Notes under the pieces: generated by a model
Told to the model about the DNA's origin: nothing
What the model saw: the letters and a program-made list of their open reading frames with translations, nothing else
Databases searched by the model: none
Translations under genes and position numbers: made by a program
Assembly (NCBI GenBank): GCA_964643295.1
Contig: CAZXSN010000001.1
Span: 124,001-188,000 of the forward strand
Reading direction: 5' to 3'
From: Merdiplasma sp964643295
GTDB lineage: Bacteria > Bacillota > Clostridia > Lachnospirales > Lachnospiraceae
Length of the DNA stretch: 64,000 nt
In this document: positions 27,922 through 39,100 of the stretch, piece after piece
Layout: each line of letters opens with the position of its first letter
How positions within the stretch are numbered: the first letter of the stretch is position 1

Positions 27922-29937
27922 TTATTCTGCTCCCGGAAGTGTCCATCTGGCTTCTTTTCCTGTAAAGCTGCTTAGGACACCGATCTCTTTGGCCTTGCCG
28001 ATATATTCTGAATAATCGCAGACACCATTGTCGATGGTCAGATCACCGATGCGGTTGCCGTCTGCGTCCAGCGCATAGGCGCGAACCGGATACATCCCAT
28101 ATGTGCTGACCGGCTGGAACTGACCGGCGGCGAATTCTTTCACCATTACCGTGTTTCCTTCCGCTTGTTCAATAGAAAGAGTCGGATTCTCCGGATCGTC
28201 CGGTGTGATTCCGTTTTCGGCAATATCTGCAGCCTGCTCATCTGAGTGTGCTTTCATCTCTTCCTGCAGCTGTGCCAAAGCGTCTTCATCTTCCTGTGTG
28301 ACTTCCACCGGGGTCGGCTCCAGACCGTACATTTCGCTGTAGTATTCATCCCAGAAATTCGCGATGACTGGATTTACCTTCACAAATTCGATTCCGTCGT
28401 CTGCGATTTCCAGGTAACCGGGAGTCCCATCATAGGCCGGCCATTCAGGCAGCCCTTCTCCGTTCACATCTCCGGTTGCCACGAAATTGGCCAGATATCC
28501 GGACATCACAGAGGCAATCTCCTGGTCCAGATCGGAGAATTCCTTGTCCTGCGTGAACACACCGCCAAGCCAGTAGGGGATATCAGAGGAGTGGAATGCA
28601 CCCTGGTCTTCGAGTCCCGCGTAGGGATGCTCATAGACATACAGGAATACCGGCGTTTCCGCCGTTGTGGCGCGGACCTTCGCGTAAGCCAGATACCGCA
28701 TGATTGCGCAGTCCTTGTTCGCCTGATCGGCAATTCCCAGATTGTTGTCGCCGTTTACCGGGTAAATCGAAAGGAGTTCTTCCGCTTTGTCTCCAAAGGC
28801 TTCATTTACCAGGCTGGTATATTCGTCTCCGCTCATCCCCAGGTATTTTGCAAACTCGGAAGTGATGGCGGATCCCATGCCAACGTCCCCGCTCGTCATG
28901 CCCGTCATGGTTGCCACATCGTTCTGCTCTCCGTTCAGGAAAGTGTTCAGAGAAGAATCTGTTACAGCATAGCCGTCGATGCTTGTGCCAAATCCGCCTG
29001 GAAGAGCCTGCACTTCGTCCGCGGAAAGAGCCCGCATTCCTGCCAGGTCCAGTCCCTGGGCATCTGCCAGTTCCTGACCGGCTGTCTCCATATCCGAAAG
29101 GGTCGCACCGCCGGCGTTTACACCCAGACCGCTCCAGCCGATTGCCTGTTTAAAAAGCCCGGCAGCAAGCGGAGAAGTGGTCAGAGTTCCTACCGCCCCC
29201 GCTCCGGCAGACTGTCCAATTACCGTGACATTTGCCGGATCTCCGCCAAACGATGAGATATTATCCTGTACCCACTGCAGCGCTTTGATCCAGTCAAGCA
29301 CCGCGTAGTTTCCGGAAACTCCCTCTTCACTTTCCGCGGAAAGTTCCGGGCTGGCGTAGAATCCAAATGTAGACAGGCGGTAATTGATGCTGACAAATAC
29401 GATTCCTTTGCGGGCCATCAGTTCTCCGTCATAGATTGGGACAGACGAACCGCCGCTTGTAAAGCCGCCGCCGTGGATATATACTATGACAGGTCTTGCT
29501 GCCTGTTCGGAGGTTGTTTCTGTCCACACATTCAGCGTGAGGCTGTCCTCCGAATAGTTGCGGTTGCTGTTTAAGAACTCATCGGTATAATTTCCGAATG
29601 CGCCTTCCGCTCCCTGCATTGCGGAAGGACCAAATTCTGTGCACTCTTTCACGCCGTCCCAGGCTTCCACATCCTGCGGGGCTTTCCAGCGCAGATCTCC
29701 TACCGGCGGCGCCGCGTAAGGAATCCCCTTGAAAATCGCAATCGCACCGTCCTCTGTGCTCGTGCCGGTGATTTCTCCTCCGGTTACGGCAATCGGAGCA
29801 GACGGATCAATCGCTTCTGCCGCAGAAGCCGCTGCAGTTTCCGCTTCCGTGCCTTCCTCAGCCAGTACCGGCATAGCTGCTGATGCCGCTGCCAGTGCGA
29901 ACGATACCGCCCACGCAGCCATTTTTTTGAACTTCAT
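27922..29937 (-). CDS. Secreted type-B carboxylesterase with C-terminal extension
   Basis: A 671-residue exported serine esterase. The signal peptide MKFKKMAAWAVSFALAAASA...VLAEE follows an AGGAGG site; the frame is open 25 codons further upstream without support. The esterase domain (about 55-540) has IFKGIPYAAPPVGDLRW, VYIHGGGFTSGGSS, the elbow IGQSAGAGAVG and GAFHSSDIPYWLGG. The remaining about 120 residues form a separate C-terminal part (starting after about 560) that I do not recognise. A GGAAGCGCTTT motif near 29985 is weakly like a CcpA site. It is divergent from the two-component genes, so regulation by them is plausible (inference). Confidence 0.88.
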   Translation of the reverse strand: MKFKKMAAWAVSFALAAASAAMPVLAEEGTEAETAAASAAEAIDPSAPIAVTGGEITGTSTEDGAIAIFKGIPYAAPPVGDLRWKAPQDVEAWDGVKECTEFGPSAMQGAEGAFGNYTDEFLNSNRNYSEDSLTLNVWTETTSEQAARPVIVYIHGGGFTSGGSSVPIYDGELMARKGIVFVSINYRLSTFGFYASPELSAESEEGVSGNYAVLDWIKALQWVQDNISSFGGDPANVTVIGQSAGAGAVGTLTTSPLAAGLFKQAIGWSGLGVNAGGATLSDMETAGQELADAQGLDLAGMRALSADEVQALPGGFGTSIDGYAVTDSSLNTFLNGEQNDVATMTGMTSGDVGMGSAITSEFAKYLGMSGDEYTSLVNEAFGDKAEELLSIYPVNGDNNLGIADQANKDCAIMRYLAYAKVRATTAETPVFLYVYEHPYAGLEDQGAFHSSDIPYWLGGVFTQDKEFSDLDQEIASVMSGYLANFVATGDVNGEGLPEWPAYDGTPGYLEIADDGIEFVKVNPVIANFWDEYYSEMYGLEPTPVEVTQEDEDALAQLQEEMKAHSDEQAADIAENGITPDDPENPTLSIEQAEGNTVMVKEFAAGQFQPVSTYGMYPVRAYALDADGNRIGDLTIDNGVCDYSEYIGKAKEIGVLSSFTGKEARWTLPGAE

Positions 29938-30202
29938 GTTTCTCTCCTCCTTTGAATGTACGAAATTCCCGAAGCGTTGCTGCCCAAAGCGCTTCCTTTG
30001 AAGTATTTTCATCGTAGCACAAACGAAAAAAATGAATGAGGATTATTCTGTTCTGCTTGTGGAAAATCCTGACCAGATTTAAATTTTCATTGTGACAGGA
30101 GGTAATCTATGATAAACTGGAAAAAGACGGGACCTCTTCCTGTGTTTGTACTCGGGGAAGAAAGTGGTTTTCGAATCTGTCCGAGAGGTATTGGTTTGGT
30201 TC

Positions 30203-31846
30203 ATGAAATCTGTACTGAAACGAATGCTGTTTCTTCCGCTTCTGCTGATTATTCCGGTCAATGTCCTGCTCATCTGTGCCAGCATCCTGAATCTCTCTCT
30301 GAGCAAAAGGGAACTGATTTCCTCCAGCCAGAATTACCTGGATCTTGTGGTGGCTCAGGCGGAGCGCGATATCAGCGAAGCGGACACGGAGATACAGTCT
30401 TATATTGGCAATGATGCCGGATTTTTGCGTCTCAACAGTTATACGGACACATCTCTTGAAAATTCGGACTTTTATCTGGATCTTATGGCAACGTTCCAGA
30501 AGCTGGAAACCTTTGAACTCGATAAGACCAACGTTTCCACTGCCTATCTGCTGCTGGACGGCAGACAGGAACTCTGGAAGAGAACCAGCGAAATGACAGG
30601 ACGTCCTGAAGAGCAGGAACTTCTGCCTCTTTTAGCGGAGTCGAAATCGGAGATTTTCTCCTATCTGACAGGAGACGCCCTGCATCCCGCTTTTTTCAAG
30701 TTCTTCAGAGGGCCGAGCTGCTGGACGGGATATCTGCTGAACTGTGCGGGTTATCTGGAAAAGCTGAAAGCTGACCATATCGTTCCGGATACGGTCTGGG
30801 TCGGTAATCGGGAGCAGTTTGCGGAGTTTTCCGGGCTGCATTCCGGAGGGATCATTTTGTCGCGGGAAGTTGAGGATGCCAATCTCGTTTTTGCCTCCGT
30901 TTACCGCCGGGATGCCTTTGATTCCAGTATTTCCGGTTTGGTGACGGTGCTTCGCGCACTGTCCATCCTGGCTTTCATCGTTGCGCCGCTTCTGGTGTAC
31001 TGGTATTACCGGCAGGTCTACTATCCCACCAAAGCCCTGAAGAAGGGGATTGACAAGATCCGGGAAGGAGACCTTTCTTACCGCGTACCGCTAATCGAGC
31101 TTCCCATGTCCAACGAATTTACAGATCTCGCGCGGTATTTCAACGAGATGATGGACGAGCTTGAAAAGATGCAGAAGGACAACTATGAACTGAAACTGCG
31201 CCAGCAGGAGATGCTTTTGAATTATTACAGCCAGCAGATCCGTCCGCATTTCATATTAAATGCGCTCAATACGATTTACACCTGCCGGGAGAATGAATGG
31301 GATTACGCAAAAGAGATGCTGCTGTACCTGATGCGGTATTTCCGTTACGTCGTCAACATCCGTGAGAAGGATGTCGCACTGAGCGAGGAGATGGGCTTTC
31401 TGAAAACCTATCTTGAAATCCAGAAACAGCGGCTGGGAGACTATTTTTACCCTGTAGTCGCCTGGGATCACGAACTGGAAAATGTGCGGATTCCTCCGCT
31501 TGTTCTCAATACATTCGCGGAAAACAGCGTCAAATACGCTCTTGAAAATGATCGCATCTGCTGCATCGCGGCGACGGCTGAGCGTGTGGATGAGAAACTG
31601 ATGAGGATCCGGATTTCCGACACCGGCAAAGGCTTCCCGCAGGAGGTTCTTTCCTCCATCAAACAGTATATGGAAACCGGGATTGCAGGGGATAACCTTG
31701 GGATTGGAATTGTCAATACACTGGAACGGCTCAAGATGTATTACGGAAAGCCGGTTCAGGTCGAATTTCGGAATGAAAACGGGGCTGTGACAGAACTTCT
31801 TCTTCCAATCGGGACTGCGGCCAAAGAAACGGGGGATAAGAAATAG
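30203..31846 (+). CDS. Sensor histidine kinase, YesM-like (HPK7)
   Basis: A membrane sensor kinase of about 547 residues: TM1 (FLPLLLIIPVNVLLICASIL), an extracellular sensor domain of about 215 residues, TM2 (LSILAFIVAPLLVYWYY), HAMP, the phosphoacceptor His in QQIRPHFILNALNTI, and an ATPase domain with the N-box NTFAENSVKYAL and a G-box GNNLGIGI-like segment (GDNLGIGIVNTL). The start is uncertain. The best ribosome-binding site (GGAGGTAATCT) serves an ATG at 30109, which is in another frame. In this frame the choices are TTG 30146, GTG 30164 or ATG 30203. It is cotranscribed with the response regulator. Confidence 0.88.
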   Translation: MKSVLKRMLFLPLLLIIPVNVLLICASILNLSLSKRELISSSQNYLDLVVAQAERDISEADTEIQSYIGNDAGFLRLNSYTDTSLENSDFYLDLMATFQKLETFELDKTNVSTAYLLLDGRQELWKRTSEMTGRPEEQELLPLLAESKSEIFSYLTGDALHPAFFKFFRGPSCWTGYLLNCAGYLEKLKADHIVPDTVWVGNREQFAEFSGLHSGGIILSREVEDANLVFASVYRRDAFDSSISGLVTVLRALSILAFIVAPLLVYWYYRQVYYPTKALKKGIDKIREGDLSYRVPLIELPMSNEFTDLARYFNEMMDELEKMQKDNYELKLRQQEMLLNYYSQQIRPHFILNALNTIYTCRENEWDYAKEMLLYLMRYFRYVVNIREKDVALSEEMGFLKTYLEIQKQRLGDYFYPVVAWDHELENVRIPPLVLNTFAENSVKYALENDRICCIAATAERVDEKLMRIRISDTGKGFPQEVLSSIKQYMETGIAGDNLGIGIVNTLERLKMYYGKPVQVEFRNENGAVTELLLPIGTAAKETGDKK

Positions 31847-31909
31847 AAGCTCCTATTTCTTTTTCAGATTTCTGACATTTTCCGAAGCGGGGAGAATACG
31901 AGGTGGGAA

Positions 31910-32674
31910 ATGTATTCCGTATTGCTGGTTGACGACGAAAATAGAGTATTAAATGATCTTGAACAGCAGGTAAACTGGAAAGATCTTGGTGTCAGGCGCC
32001 TGTTTAAGGCAGCCTCTGTCAGGCAGGCGCTTGCCCTGTATGACGATCACCATCCGGATCTGATCGTGTCCGATATGGAGATGCTGCAGGAAAGCGGTCT
32101 GGATCTTTTAAGAACTCTGCGGGAAAAAGACGAGGATGTTTTATTCCTGTTTCTGACCTGTCACCCGGAATTCAACTATATGCAGAGAGCTATGCAGTTA
32201 GGCAGCTGTGATTATCTTCTGAAACCTGTCGATTACAGGGACTTGGAAAATGCACTCTTAAGGCAGCTGCGCCGCATTGAGCAAAAGAAGCAGAAAGACA
32301 GGGATTCTTCAGAGGACAGCCTTCCCATCCGGGGGAATGAGGATCTCGCCTACGCTGCTCAAAAATATATCGGCGACCACATCATCGAGAAAATCAAGGT
32401 CTCGGATATTGCGGAAACACTGGGCGTGAGCGAGGCGCACCTCATGAAGAGCTTCAAAAAGGAAACCGGCTGGAGCGTTATTGAGTATATTACAAAAAAG
32501 CGGGTGGAGATGGCGGGAAACCTGTTAAAAAGCACCGACTGGAGCGTTCAGATGATTGCCAATATGTGCGGCTATGATGATGGCCAGTACTTCTCCCGCG
32601 TTTTCAAAAAAGCGACTGGGGAATCGCCAACGGAATACCAGCGGCGGCACCGCCAGGCAGGTGTGAGGCTGTAA
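31910..32674 (+). CDS. Response regulator with AraC-type DNA-binding domain (YesN-like)
   Basis: A 254-residue regulator: receiver domain with VDDE near the N-terminus, phosphoacceptor Asp55 in LIVSDMEM and the conserved Lys in LLKPVDY, then an AraC/XylS double helix-turn-helix (VSDIAETLGVSEAHLMKSFKKETG and QMIANMCGYDDGQYFSRVFKK). GAGGTGGGAA precedes the ATG. It pairs with the kinase upstream. Such systems usually control carbohydrate uptake genes nearby; here the nearest candidates are the binding protein downstream and the secreted esterase upstream. Confidence 0.94.
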   Translation: MYSVLLVDDENRVLNDLEQQVNWKDLGVRRLFKAASVRQALALYDDHHPDLIVSDMEMLQESGLDLLRTLREKDEDVLFLFLTCHPEFNYMQRAMQLGSCDYLLKPVDYRDLENALLRQLRRIEQKKQKDRDSSEDSLPIRGNEDLAYAAQKYIGDHIIEKIKVSDIAETLGVSEAHLMKSFKKETGWSVIEYITKKRVEMAGNLLKSTDWSVQMIANMCGYDDGQYFSRVFKKATGESPTEYQRRHRQAGVRL

Positions 32675-32778
32675 GGATGTTTTCGCTGCAGGAGGGAATC
32701 TCGGTGTGGTCTCATCTGTATCCGTCGTGGCGGAATTTTGGAAAAGTTGTCATGGGTTTTTCGGGAGGGACTGTACGG

Positions 32779-34263
32779 ATGGGGAAAAAATCACGAAAGC
32801 TTGAGAAGATCCTGTTGGGAGTGCTCCTTTTGCTTCTCATCTGGCTCATGCCCATATCTGCCGCGGCGGAGGAAACGAAGGAGGAACCATACGAAATTGT
32901 GATAGAACTTCTGTGTTCCGCCGCGAACCCGGACGCAGATCTTGTAGCGGAAAGGATAAGCAGGATTACTGAAGAAAAACTCGGATGCCGGATCCGGTTT
33001 CACGAGACGGAGATTGCCGCGCATTCCACTCTGATCCGCCAGATTTCGGACGAGAACCGCATTGATATCGTTTCCTGCGCCATCACGTCAACTTTGTCAG
33101 ATATGAAAGGCCTGGGGATTATTATCGACATCACGGATTTGCTCAGCCAGGATGCGCCCGGTCTCATCCGCTCCTGCGGACAGCTCCTGGATGCCTGCAA
33201 AGTCGGAGACGCCATCTGCTGTCTTCCCGGAAATATGTATCCGGCGGCACAGACTTCCCTGCTTTACAGCGAGGAACTGACTGAAAAATATGGGGTTGCC
33301 CCTCCGGAAGAACCGATTTCCGGGTATGAGGAACTGGAGGATTTTTACGAAAAGATAAAGGAAAGTGATTACAGGGGGTATGCCGCGAGCTCGGGCGATG
33401 GGTTCAGACTTTTGTATCTTCCTGAAAAACTGGAGACTTTTGGGGATCCGTACAATTATTCATTCGGTGTTCTTGACAGCAACGGGCAAGGAAAGATCAA
33501 AAATTTGTACGACTTGGATCTTTTTGAGGAACACTGCCGTGTGATGGCAGACTGGAGAGATAAAGGATACCTGGATCCGGATTCTATTCTTACCGACACG
33601 ACTTTGGTGCAGGCTTTAATGGAGGATACTGTCTGTACGTCCATCCAGTCTCTTGGATCTGATCCATTCTATTACAACCAGATGACCGGAAGGACGTACC
33701 GTGTTCTTCCTCTTGAACCGCTTCAGGTTCTGACGGAAAATGTCGTTCCGTATGGGATGGCTGTCACATCCGCCAGTGAGCGCCCTGATCTGTGCGTGAA
33801 ATTTCTGGAACTTGTCTACACGGATCCGGAAGTCATGAATCTGCTCAATTATGGGATCGAGAATCAGCATTACCGGAAGGTGAGCGAGCACATCATAAGC
33901 CCCATCCTGGAGGAAGACGGATTGTGCGGATACGGCAACCTGATTGCCCTGTTTGGGGATGCCTCCCTGCGGTACCAGAAGGAGCCTGCCACTGAGGAAT
34001 ACTTTGATGAGCTTTCCGCTTACAGAATTGACCAGGCGCAGATTTCTCCCACGTTTGGCTATACGTTTGACCCGGGTCCCGTAGGCGCACAGACGGCTTC
34101 CGTCAGAAACGTGATTGATTTATACCGTCCTGGTCTTGCCTGCGGTGCGGCGGATCTGGATACCCTGCTTCCGCTGTTTCGAGAGGCTCTTCATGAAGCG
34201 GGCATCGATGAAATCATTGCAGAGAACCAGCGGCAGTATGATCTTTGGAAGAGCCAGCGATGA
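32779..34263 (+). CDS. Extracellular solute-binding protein linked to the two-component system
   Basis: A 494-residue secreted protein. The signal peptide is MGKKSRKLEKILLGVLLLLL...PISAAAEE and no lipobox Cys is seen. The mature part resembles family-1 sugar-binding proteins of the LipO/DUF3502 type: VIELLCSAANPDADLVAERI, ITDLLSQDAPGL and a late VKFLELVYTDPEVMNLLNYG. The start is the ATG at 32779 with GGGAGG 9 bases upstream, although the frame is open from 32677. No transporter genes are adjacent. It may serve as a ligand-presenting partner of the kinase (inference). Confidence 0.85.
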   Translation: MGKKSRKLEKILLGVLLLLLIWLMPISAAAEETKEEPYEIVIELLCSAANPDADLVAERISRITEEKLGCRIRFHETEIAAHSTLIRQISDENRIDIVSCAITSTLSDMKGLGIIIDITDLLSQDAPGLIRSCGQLLDACKVGDAICCLPGNMYPAAQTSLLYSEELTEKYGVAPPEEPISGYEELEDFYEKIKESDYRGYAASSGDGFRLLYLPEKLETFGDPYNYSFGVLDSNGQGKIKNLYDLDLFEEHCRVMADWRDKGYLDPDSILTDTTLVQALMEDTVCTSIQSLGSDPFYYNQMTGRTYRVLPLEPLQVLTENVVPYGMAVTSASERPDLCVKFLELVYTDPEVMNLLNYGIENQHYRKVSEHIISPILEEDGLCGYGNLIALFGDASLRYQKEPATEEYFDELSAYRIDQAQISPTFGYTFDPGPVGAQTASVRNVIDLYRPGLACGAADLDTLLPLFREALHEAGIDEIIAENQRQYDLWKSQR

Positions 34264-34507
34264 TTCCATATTTGTTTGGCTTCCCTTACCCGGTACGTTT
34301 GCAGGATTCCTTCCTTTATTATTGTACTTCTGCCGCCCGCAGGGAGTCAGGTCAGGAACTAATACTGAAAACACAGAGAAGCAATGGAATTTTCCCGCCT
34401 GAGTGCCTGCCGTCTTTCGGGCTGACTGCGGTTTACTGGAATAAGAACTGCCAGCAAGTTTGAGGGTTATAGCAAAGTTGTTTCTTCACATAGAAGGAGG
34501 CACATGA

Positions 34508-35842
34508 ATGAGCAAAAACATTACCCAGGAACTGTTAAACTCCTGCAGGGAGGCGTTTCACGCGGATCGGTCCAGTCAGATCGCGCAGGATGCGGTTATG
34601 ACGAACGGGCTGAACAAAAGCTGTCTTAACCATGAGGCCGCGAGACAGAATCTCCATACATTTTCTTTGTCCCTGAAGCAGGGCGCCATCACGAATCAGA
34701 AACACAGCGGCCGCTGCTGGCTTTTCGCTGCTACGAATGTGATGCGCACACGCATTATCCAGAAATGGAATCTGGAAGATTTTGAACTCTCGCAGAATTA
34801 TCTGCTGTTTTGGGATAAGCTGGAGAAATCCAATTATTTCCTTGAGAATATTCTCGATACGCTTGAGGAACCCATTGGCAGCCGTCTGCTCGATTATCTG
34901 CTGCGGGATCCTGTCAGTGACGGCGGGCAGTGGGATATGATGGTGAATCTGGTTACGAAGTACGGTGTTGTTCCGAAGTATGCAATGCCGGAGACTGCCG
35001 TCTCTTCTTCCACCAGAGAGATGAGCAGGGTGATAACGGAACTGCTGCGCGGGGATGCGGCGATATTGCGCAGGATGGCTGCTGGAGGCGCGAACCGGGT
35101 GGCACTCACCTTGGAGAAGGAAAAGATGCTGGGCGAGATCTACCGTATCCTTGTCATCTGTCTCGGTGAGCCTCCGAAGACGGTGGACTTTGAAGTCCGC
35201 AGCAAGGATGATCAGTTCATCCGGGACTGCGGCCTGACGCCACAGCAGTTTTTTGAAAAATATGTTGATATGGATCTTCGCGATTATGTCAGCCTGATTA
35301 ATGCGCCCACTGCCGATAAGCCTTTCTATCACCGCTACACGGTGAAGATGCTTGGCAATGTGAAGGAAGGCAGTCCGGTATGCTACCTTAATCTTCCGAT
35401 CGATGAGCTGAAGACAGCTGCGATTCTGCAGCTGGAGGATGGGGAGCCTGTCTGGTTCGGCTGTGATGTCGGGGCCTATTCTGAGCGCGAATCCGGCATT
35501 CTGGATCCTGCCAGTTTCGACTATGAGAATGCGCTGGGCATTACGCTTGGCATGACCAAGGCAGAACGGTTGGATTACGGCCAGAGCCAGATGACTCATG
35601 CTATGGTATTTCAGGGTGTGAATCTGGATGAAACGGGTTCGCCAAATCGCTGGCGCGTGGAAAACAGCTGGGGAGACGAACCTGGCTATAAGGGCTGGTA
35701 TGTCATGAGTGATGCCTGGTTTGACGAGTACATGTATCAGGTCGTCGTCAATAAGAAATATCTGACTCCTGCCCAGCTGGATGTCATCGATTCAGAAGTG
35801 ATCGAGTTGAATCCCTGGGATCCCATGGGATCGCTTGCCTGA
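34508..35842 (+). CDS. pepC: C1-family aminopeptidase (bleomycin-hydrolase type)
   Basis: A 444-residue cytoplasmic cysteine aminopeptidase. The papain-like triad is visible: Cys70 in SGRCWLFAA, His in QMTHAMVFQGV and Asn in WRVENSWGD. PepC/BlmH enzymes form hexameric barrels and release N-terminal amino acids from peptides. Length and motifs fit the family. AAGGAGGCACATGA precedes the ATG at 34508. A strong terminator follows, and then the parS array. Confidence 0.95.
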   Translation: MSKNITQELLNSCREAFHADRSSQIAQDAVMTNGLNKSCLNHEAARQNLHTFSLSLKQGAITNQKHSGRCWLFAATNVMRTRIIQKWNLEDFELSQNYLLFWDKLEKSNYFLENILDTLEEPIGSRLLDYLLRDPVSDGGQWDMMVNLVTKYGVVPKYAMPETAVSSSTREMSRVITELLRGDAAILRRMAAGGANRVALTLEKEKMLGEIYRILVICLGEPPKTVDFEVRSKDDQFIRDCGLTPQQFFEKYVDMDLRDYVSLINAPTADKPFYHRYTVKMLGNVKEGSPVCYLNLPIDELKTAAILQLEDGEPVWFGCDVGAYSERESGILDPASFDYENALGITLGMTKAERLDYGQSQMTHAMVFQGVNLDETGSPNRWRVENSWGDEPGYKGWYVMSDAWFDEYMYQVVVNKKYLTPAQLDVIDSEVIELNPWDPMGSLA

Positions 35843-35850
35843 TCAGCATT

Positions 35851-35892
35851 AAAACCTCTGTTCTTTTCAATTCTGGGAGCAGAGGTTTTTTC
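35851..35892 (+). terminator. Intrinsic terminator after pepC
   Basis: AAAACCTCTG (35851-35860) pairs with CAGAGGTTTT (35880-35889), followed by further Ts. It closes the last gene before the 6-kb array, so the array is probably not transcribed from the left. Confidence 0.8.
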
Positions 35893-36198
35893 TGCCCTTC
35901 GTGGTCATCGTAAATCTGGCCGGAAAAAAGGAAAGGGTCTTTTTGATCGAATCATTTTCCCGAACCTGACGCATGGCCTCATCTGGAAAGGTAGCCGGAA
36001 GGATGAGTCTTTTACCTGAATGTCGGCAATAGTCCTCGGCGTGGTAAAGCATTGAGATAGATTTTAGTAAAGTGAATTGGTGCATGAGCCCTAATTGATT
36101 CGAATTTATGTTCTGTTTATTAAATGAGACACTATCTATTAAGTATATACATTAATATTTATCTCACCACCTTTTTTGTTCTGCTTTCAGTTTTGTTG

Positions 36199-39100
36199 TG
36201 TTTCACGTGAAACATTTTTGGGAAATGCTGAAAGCACAATCAACAGTCCCTTCTATTCTTATTGTTTATCAGGAGTGTGTTTCACGTGAAACATGGTACT
36301 GGTCTCTCTTGCTGATTTCAAATTTAGAATCCTCTTGCAATCGATCATTTCTCTTGCGGTTTTTCACATGGAACAATTTTTGGTACAGCGGACAGGCTAT
36401 GAAATGGAAATCCCTTTAATTCCGTCAGTTTGCCCGAGTGATGTTTCACGTGAAACATTTATCGACCATGCATTTAGTTTCGGAATGCATTGACAAGTCT
36501 TCACCGTTTCCACCTGGTGACGCTTCACAAAAAACAAACATTGAGTCAGCGTTTGACAAAGGAGTAAATTCACTCAGGATCACCGGTCTGGTTCAAGGTA
36601 TGTTTCACGTGAAACATTTATCGAGGCAGCGTTTGGCTTCAAATGCGTCGGAAAGGCTTTTTCGGTCCAGCTGGGTAACGTTTCACATGAAAGAGACATT
36701 GAGCCTGCATCTGACAATAGAATGAATTTGTAAGGCCTTTCCGGACTGATCCGAGTGATGTTTCACGTGAAACATTAATTGAGCGAGTATATGCCTTCAG
36801 AATGCACCGGAATGATTTCGTCGGCCTGACCATGTGACGTTTCACGCGAAACATTGAATCGAGCTTGAATATGGCTCAAGAATGCATTGGCAAGTCTTCA
36901 CCGATCCGAACGGTGACATTGCAAGTGAGCATCATCGAGTCGGCATCTGACAGGGCTTGATTTGACAAGGAATCACAAGAACGGACCAGGTGATGTTTCA
37001 CGTGAAACAAGTTTCGAAGCTGCATCTGACAAGGGAATGGATTGGCAAGGCCTTACTGGACTGGCCCAAGCGAAGTTTCACGTGAAACATTGATCATGTA
37101 GGTATTTGACATCAGAATGCAATGAAAGGAATTCTCCGTTCTGCTTTGGGCTCAGATTTACGTGAACATTGATAGAGTTCACCTCGGAGAAGGAAATAAA
37201 TTGGAAAGGAATCACCGGACTCTTGCCAGTGACGTTTCATGTGAAACATTTATGGGGGATGCATCTGTCTTCAGAATGCATCGGCGAGTCTTCATTGATC
37301 CGGCTTGGTGACGTTTCACGTGAAACTTTGAATCGAGTTTGAATATGGTTCAAGAATGTATTGGCAAGTCTTCACCGATCCGGAAGGCGTCATTTTAAGT
37401 GAAAATCATCGAGTCGATATCTGACAGGAGATTGAATTGACAAGGAATCATCAGAACTGAGCAGGTGATGTTTCACGTGAAACATTGATCGAGCCAGAAT
37501 CTAGCCTCAGAATACAGCAGGAAAGCTTCAACGGTCCGGCCGGATGACGTTTCACATAAAACAAATTTCGAAGCTGCATCTTACAAGGGAAAGAATTGGA
37601 AGGGACTGGCCTTACCGGACTGGTCCAAGCGATGTTTCACGTGAAACATTTATCGGGGTTGCATCTGGCTTCAGAATGTATTGGCAAGTCTTCACCGGCA
37701 GGTTTGGTTATGTTTCCGGTGAAACAATCATCAAGGTACCAGCAGGCGAGATAGTGAGTTGCCAGGATTTTGCTGGATCGGTGCCAGTGATGTTTCACGT
37801 GAAACATTAATCGAATCTAAAACTGGATTCAGAATACTTGGCAATGTTTACCGGGCTGGATTGAAGACGTTTCACATGAAACATTTATCCGATCAGTATT
37901 TAATATCGGAATGGATTGGGTGAAATTAGCCGTTTTACGCGATATTTTGAGTGAACATTTCACGGGAATTAAAAAATAGTCAAGTATATGACCAGAGAAT
38001 GAGTTGCCAGTATTTCGCAGGACCGGTGCAAGTGGTGTTTCACATGAAACACTAGCTGAGCCAGCATATGACTTCAGAATGGGCCAGCATGTGTTCGCCT
38101 GCCTGGTCTGATTACGTTTCACGTGAAACATCTGTCAAACCTTGATCTCGCGTGAAAATGCCCCGGCATGAGTTCGCCGGTCCAGCCTGGTGCTGTTTCT
38201 AGAGAAACAATGATTAAGTGCGCATCTGCGAAAGGAATGATTCGATTAGGATTCGCTAGACAGGAGTTAGTGATAGTTCATGTGAAACATAAATCAAACC
38301 TGAATTTGGCTTCAGAAAGCATTGGCAATTCTTCACTTGCCAAGTCTGTTCACGTTTTACGTGAAATATCTATCTGTGCAGCAATTGGTGTCACATGCGG
38401 CGGAAGGTTTCCCGATCCAGTTATATAAAGTTTCACATGAAATCAACATCGAGCCAGGATTGACAAGGGAATGAATTGACAGGGTATCAACGGACTGGTC
38501 AAAGTGATGATTCACGTGAAACATACATCAATCCAGCATCCAACCAGAGAATGAGTTGCCAGTGCTTTGCTGGACCGGTGCATGCGGTGTTTCACGTTAA
38601 ACATTAGTTGAGCAAGTATGTGCCATTAGAAAGTATCGGCATGAGTTGGCCTGCCTGGACTGTTTAAGTTTCACGTGAAACATAGATCGAACTTGAATCT
38701 GGTTTCACAATGCATCTGTAAAGCTTCAACGGTCCGGTCGGATGACGATTATTGTGAAACAGTGATCGAATCCGTATTGGAGAAAGGAAAGTATTGGAAA
38801 GGACTTCGCCGGACCGGTGCAAGCGATGTTTCACATGAAACATTAGTTGAGCAAGTATGTGCCACCAGAAAGTACCGGCATGAGTTGGCCTGCCTGGACT
38901 GCTTAAGTTTCACGTGAAACATAGATCGAACTTGATTCTGGTTTCACAAGGCATCGGTAAAGCTTTAAGGGGCCTGTCAGATGACACTTAACGTGAAACA
39001 ATGATCGAGTCAGCATCGTAAGAGAGAATGAATTGGAAAGCATTGACCAGACCGTTATAAGTGACGTTTCACGTGAAACACCTATCATATCAGTTTTTAA

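Noticed and set aside
35867..36085. 72-codon minus-strand frame after pepC
   Set aside because: It overlaps the pepC terminator, has no ribosome-binding site, and shows no family features.
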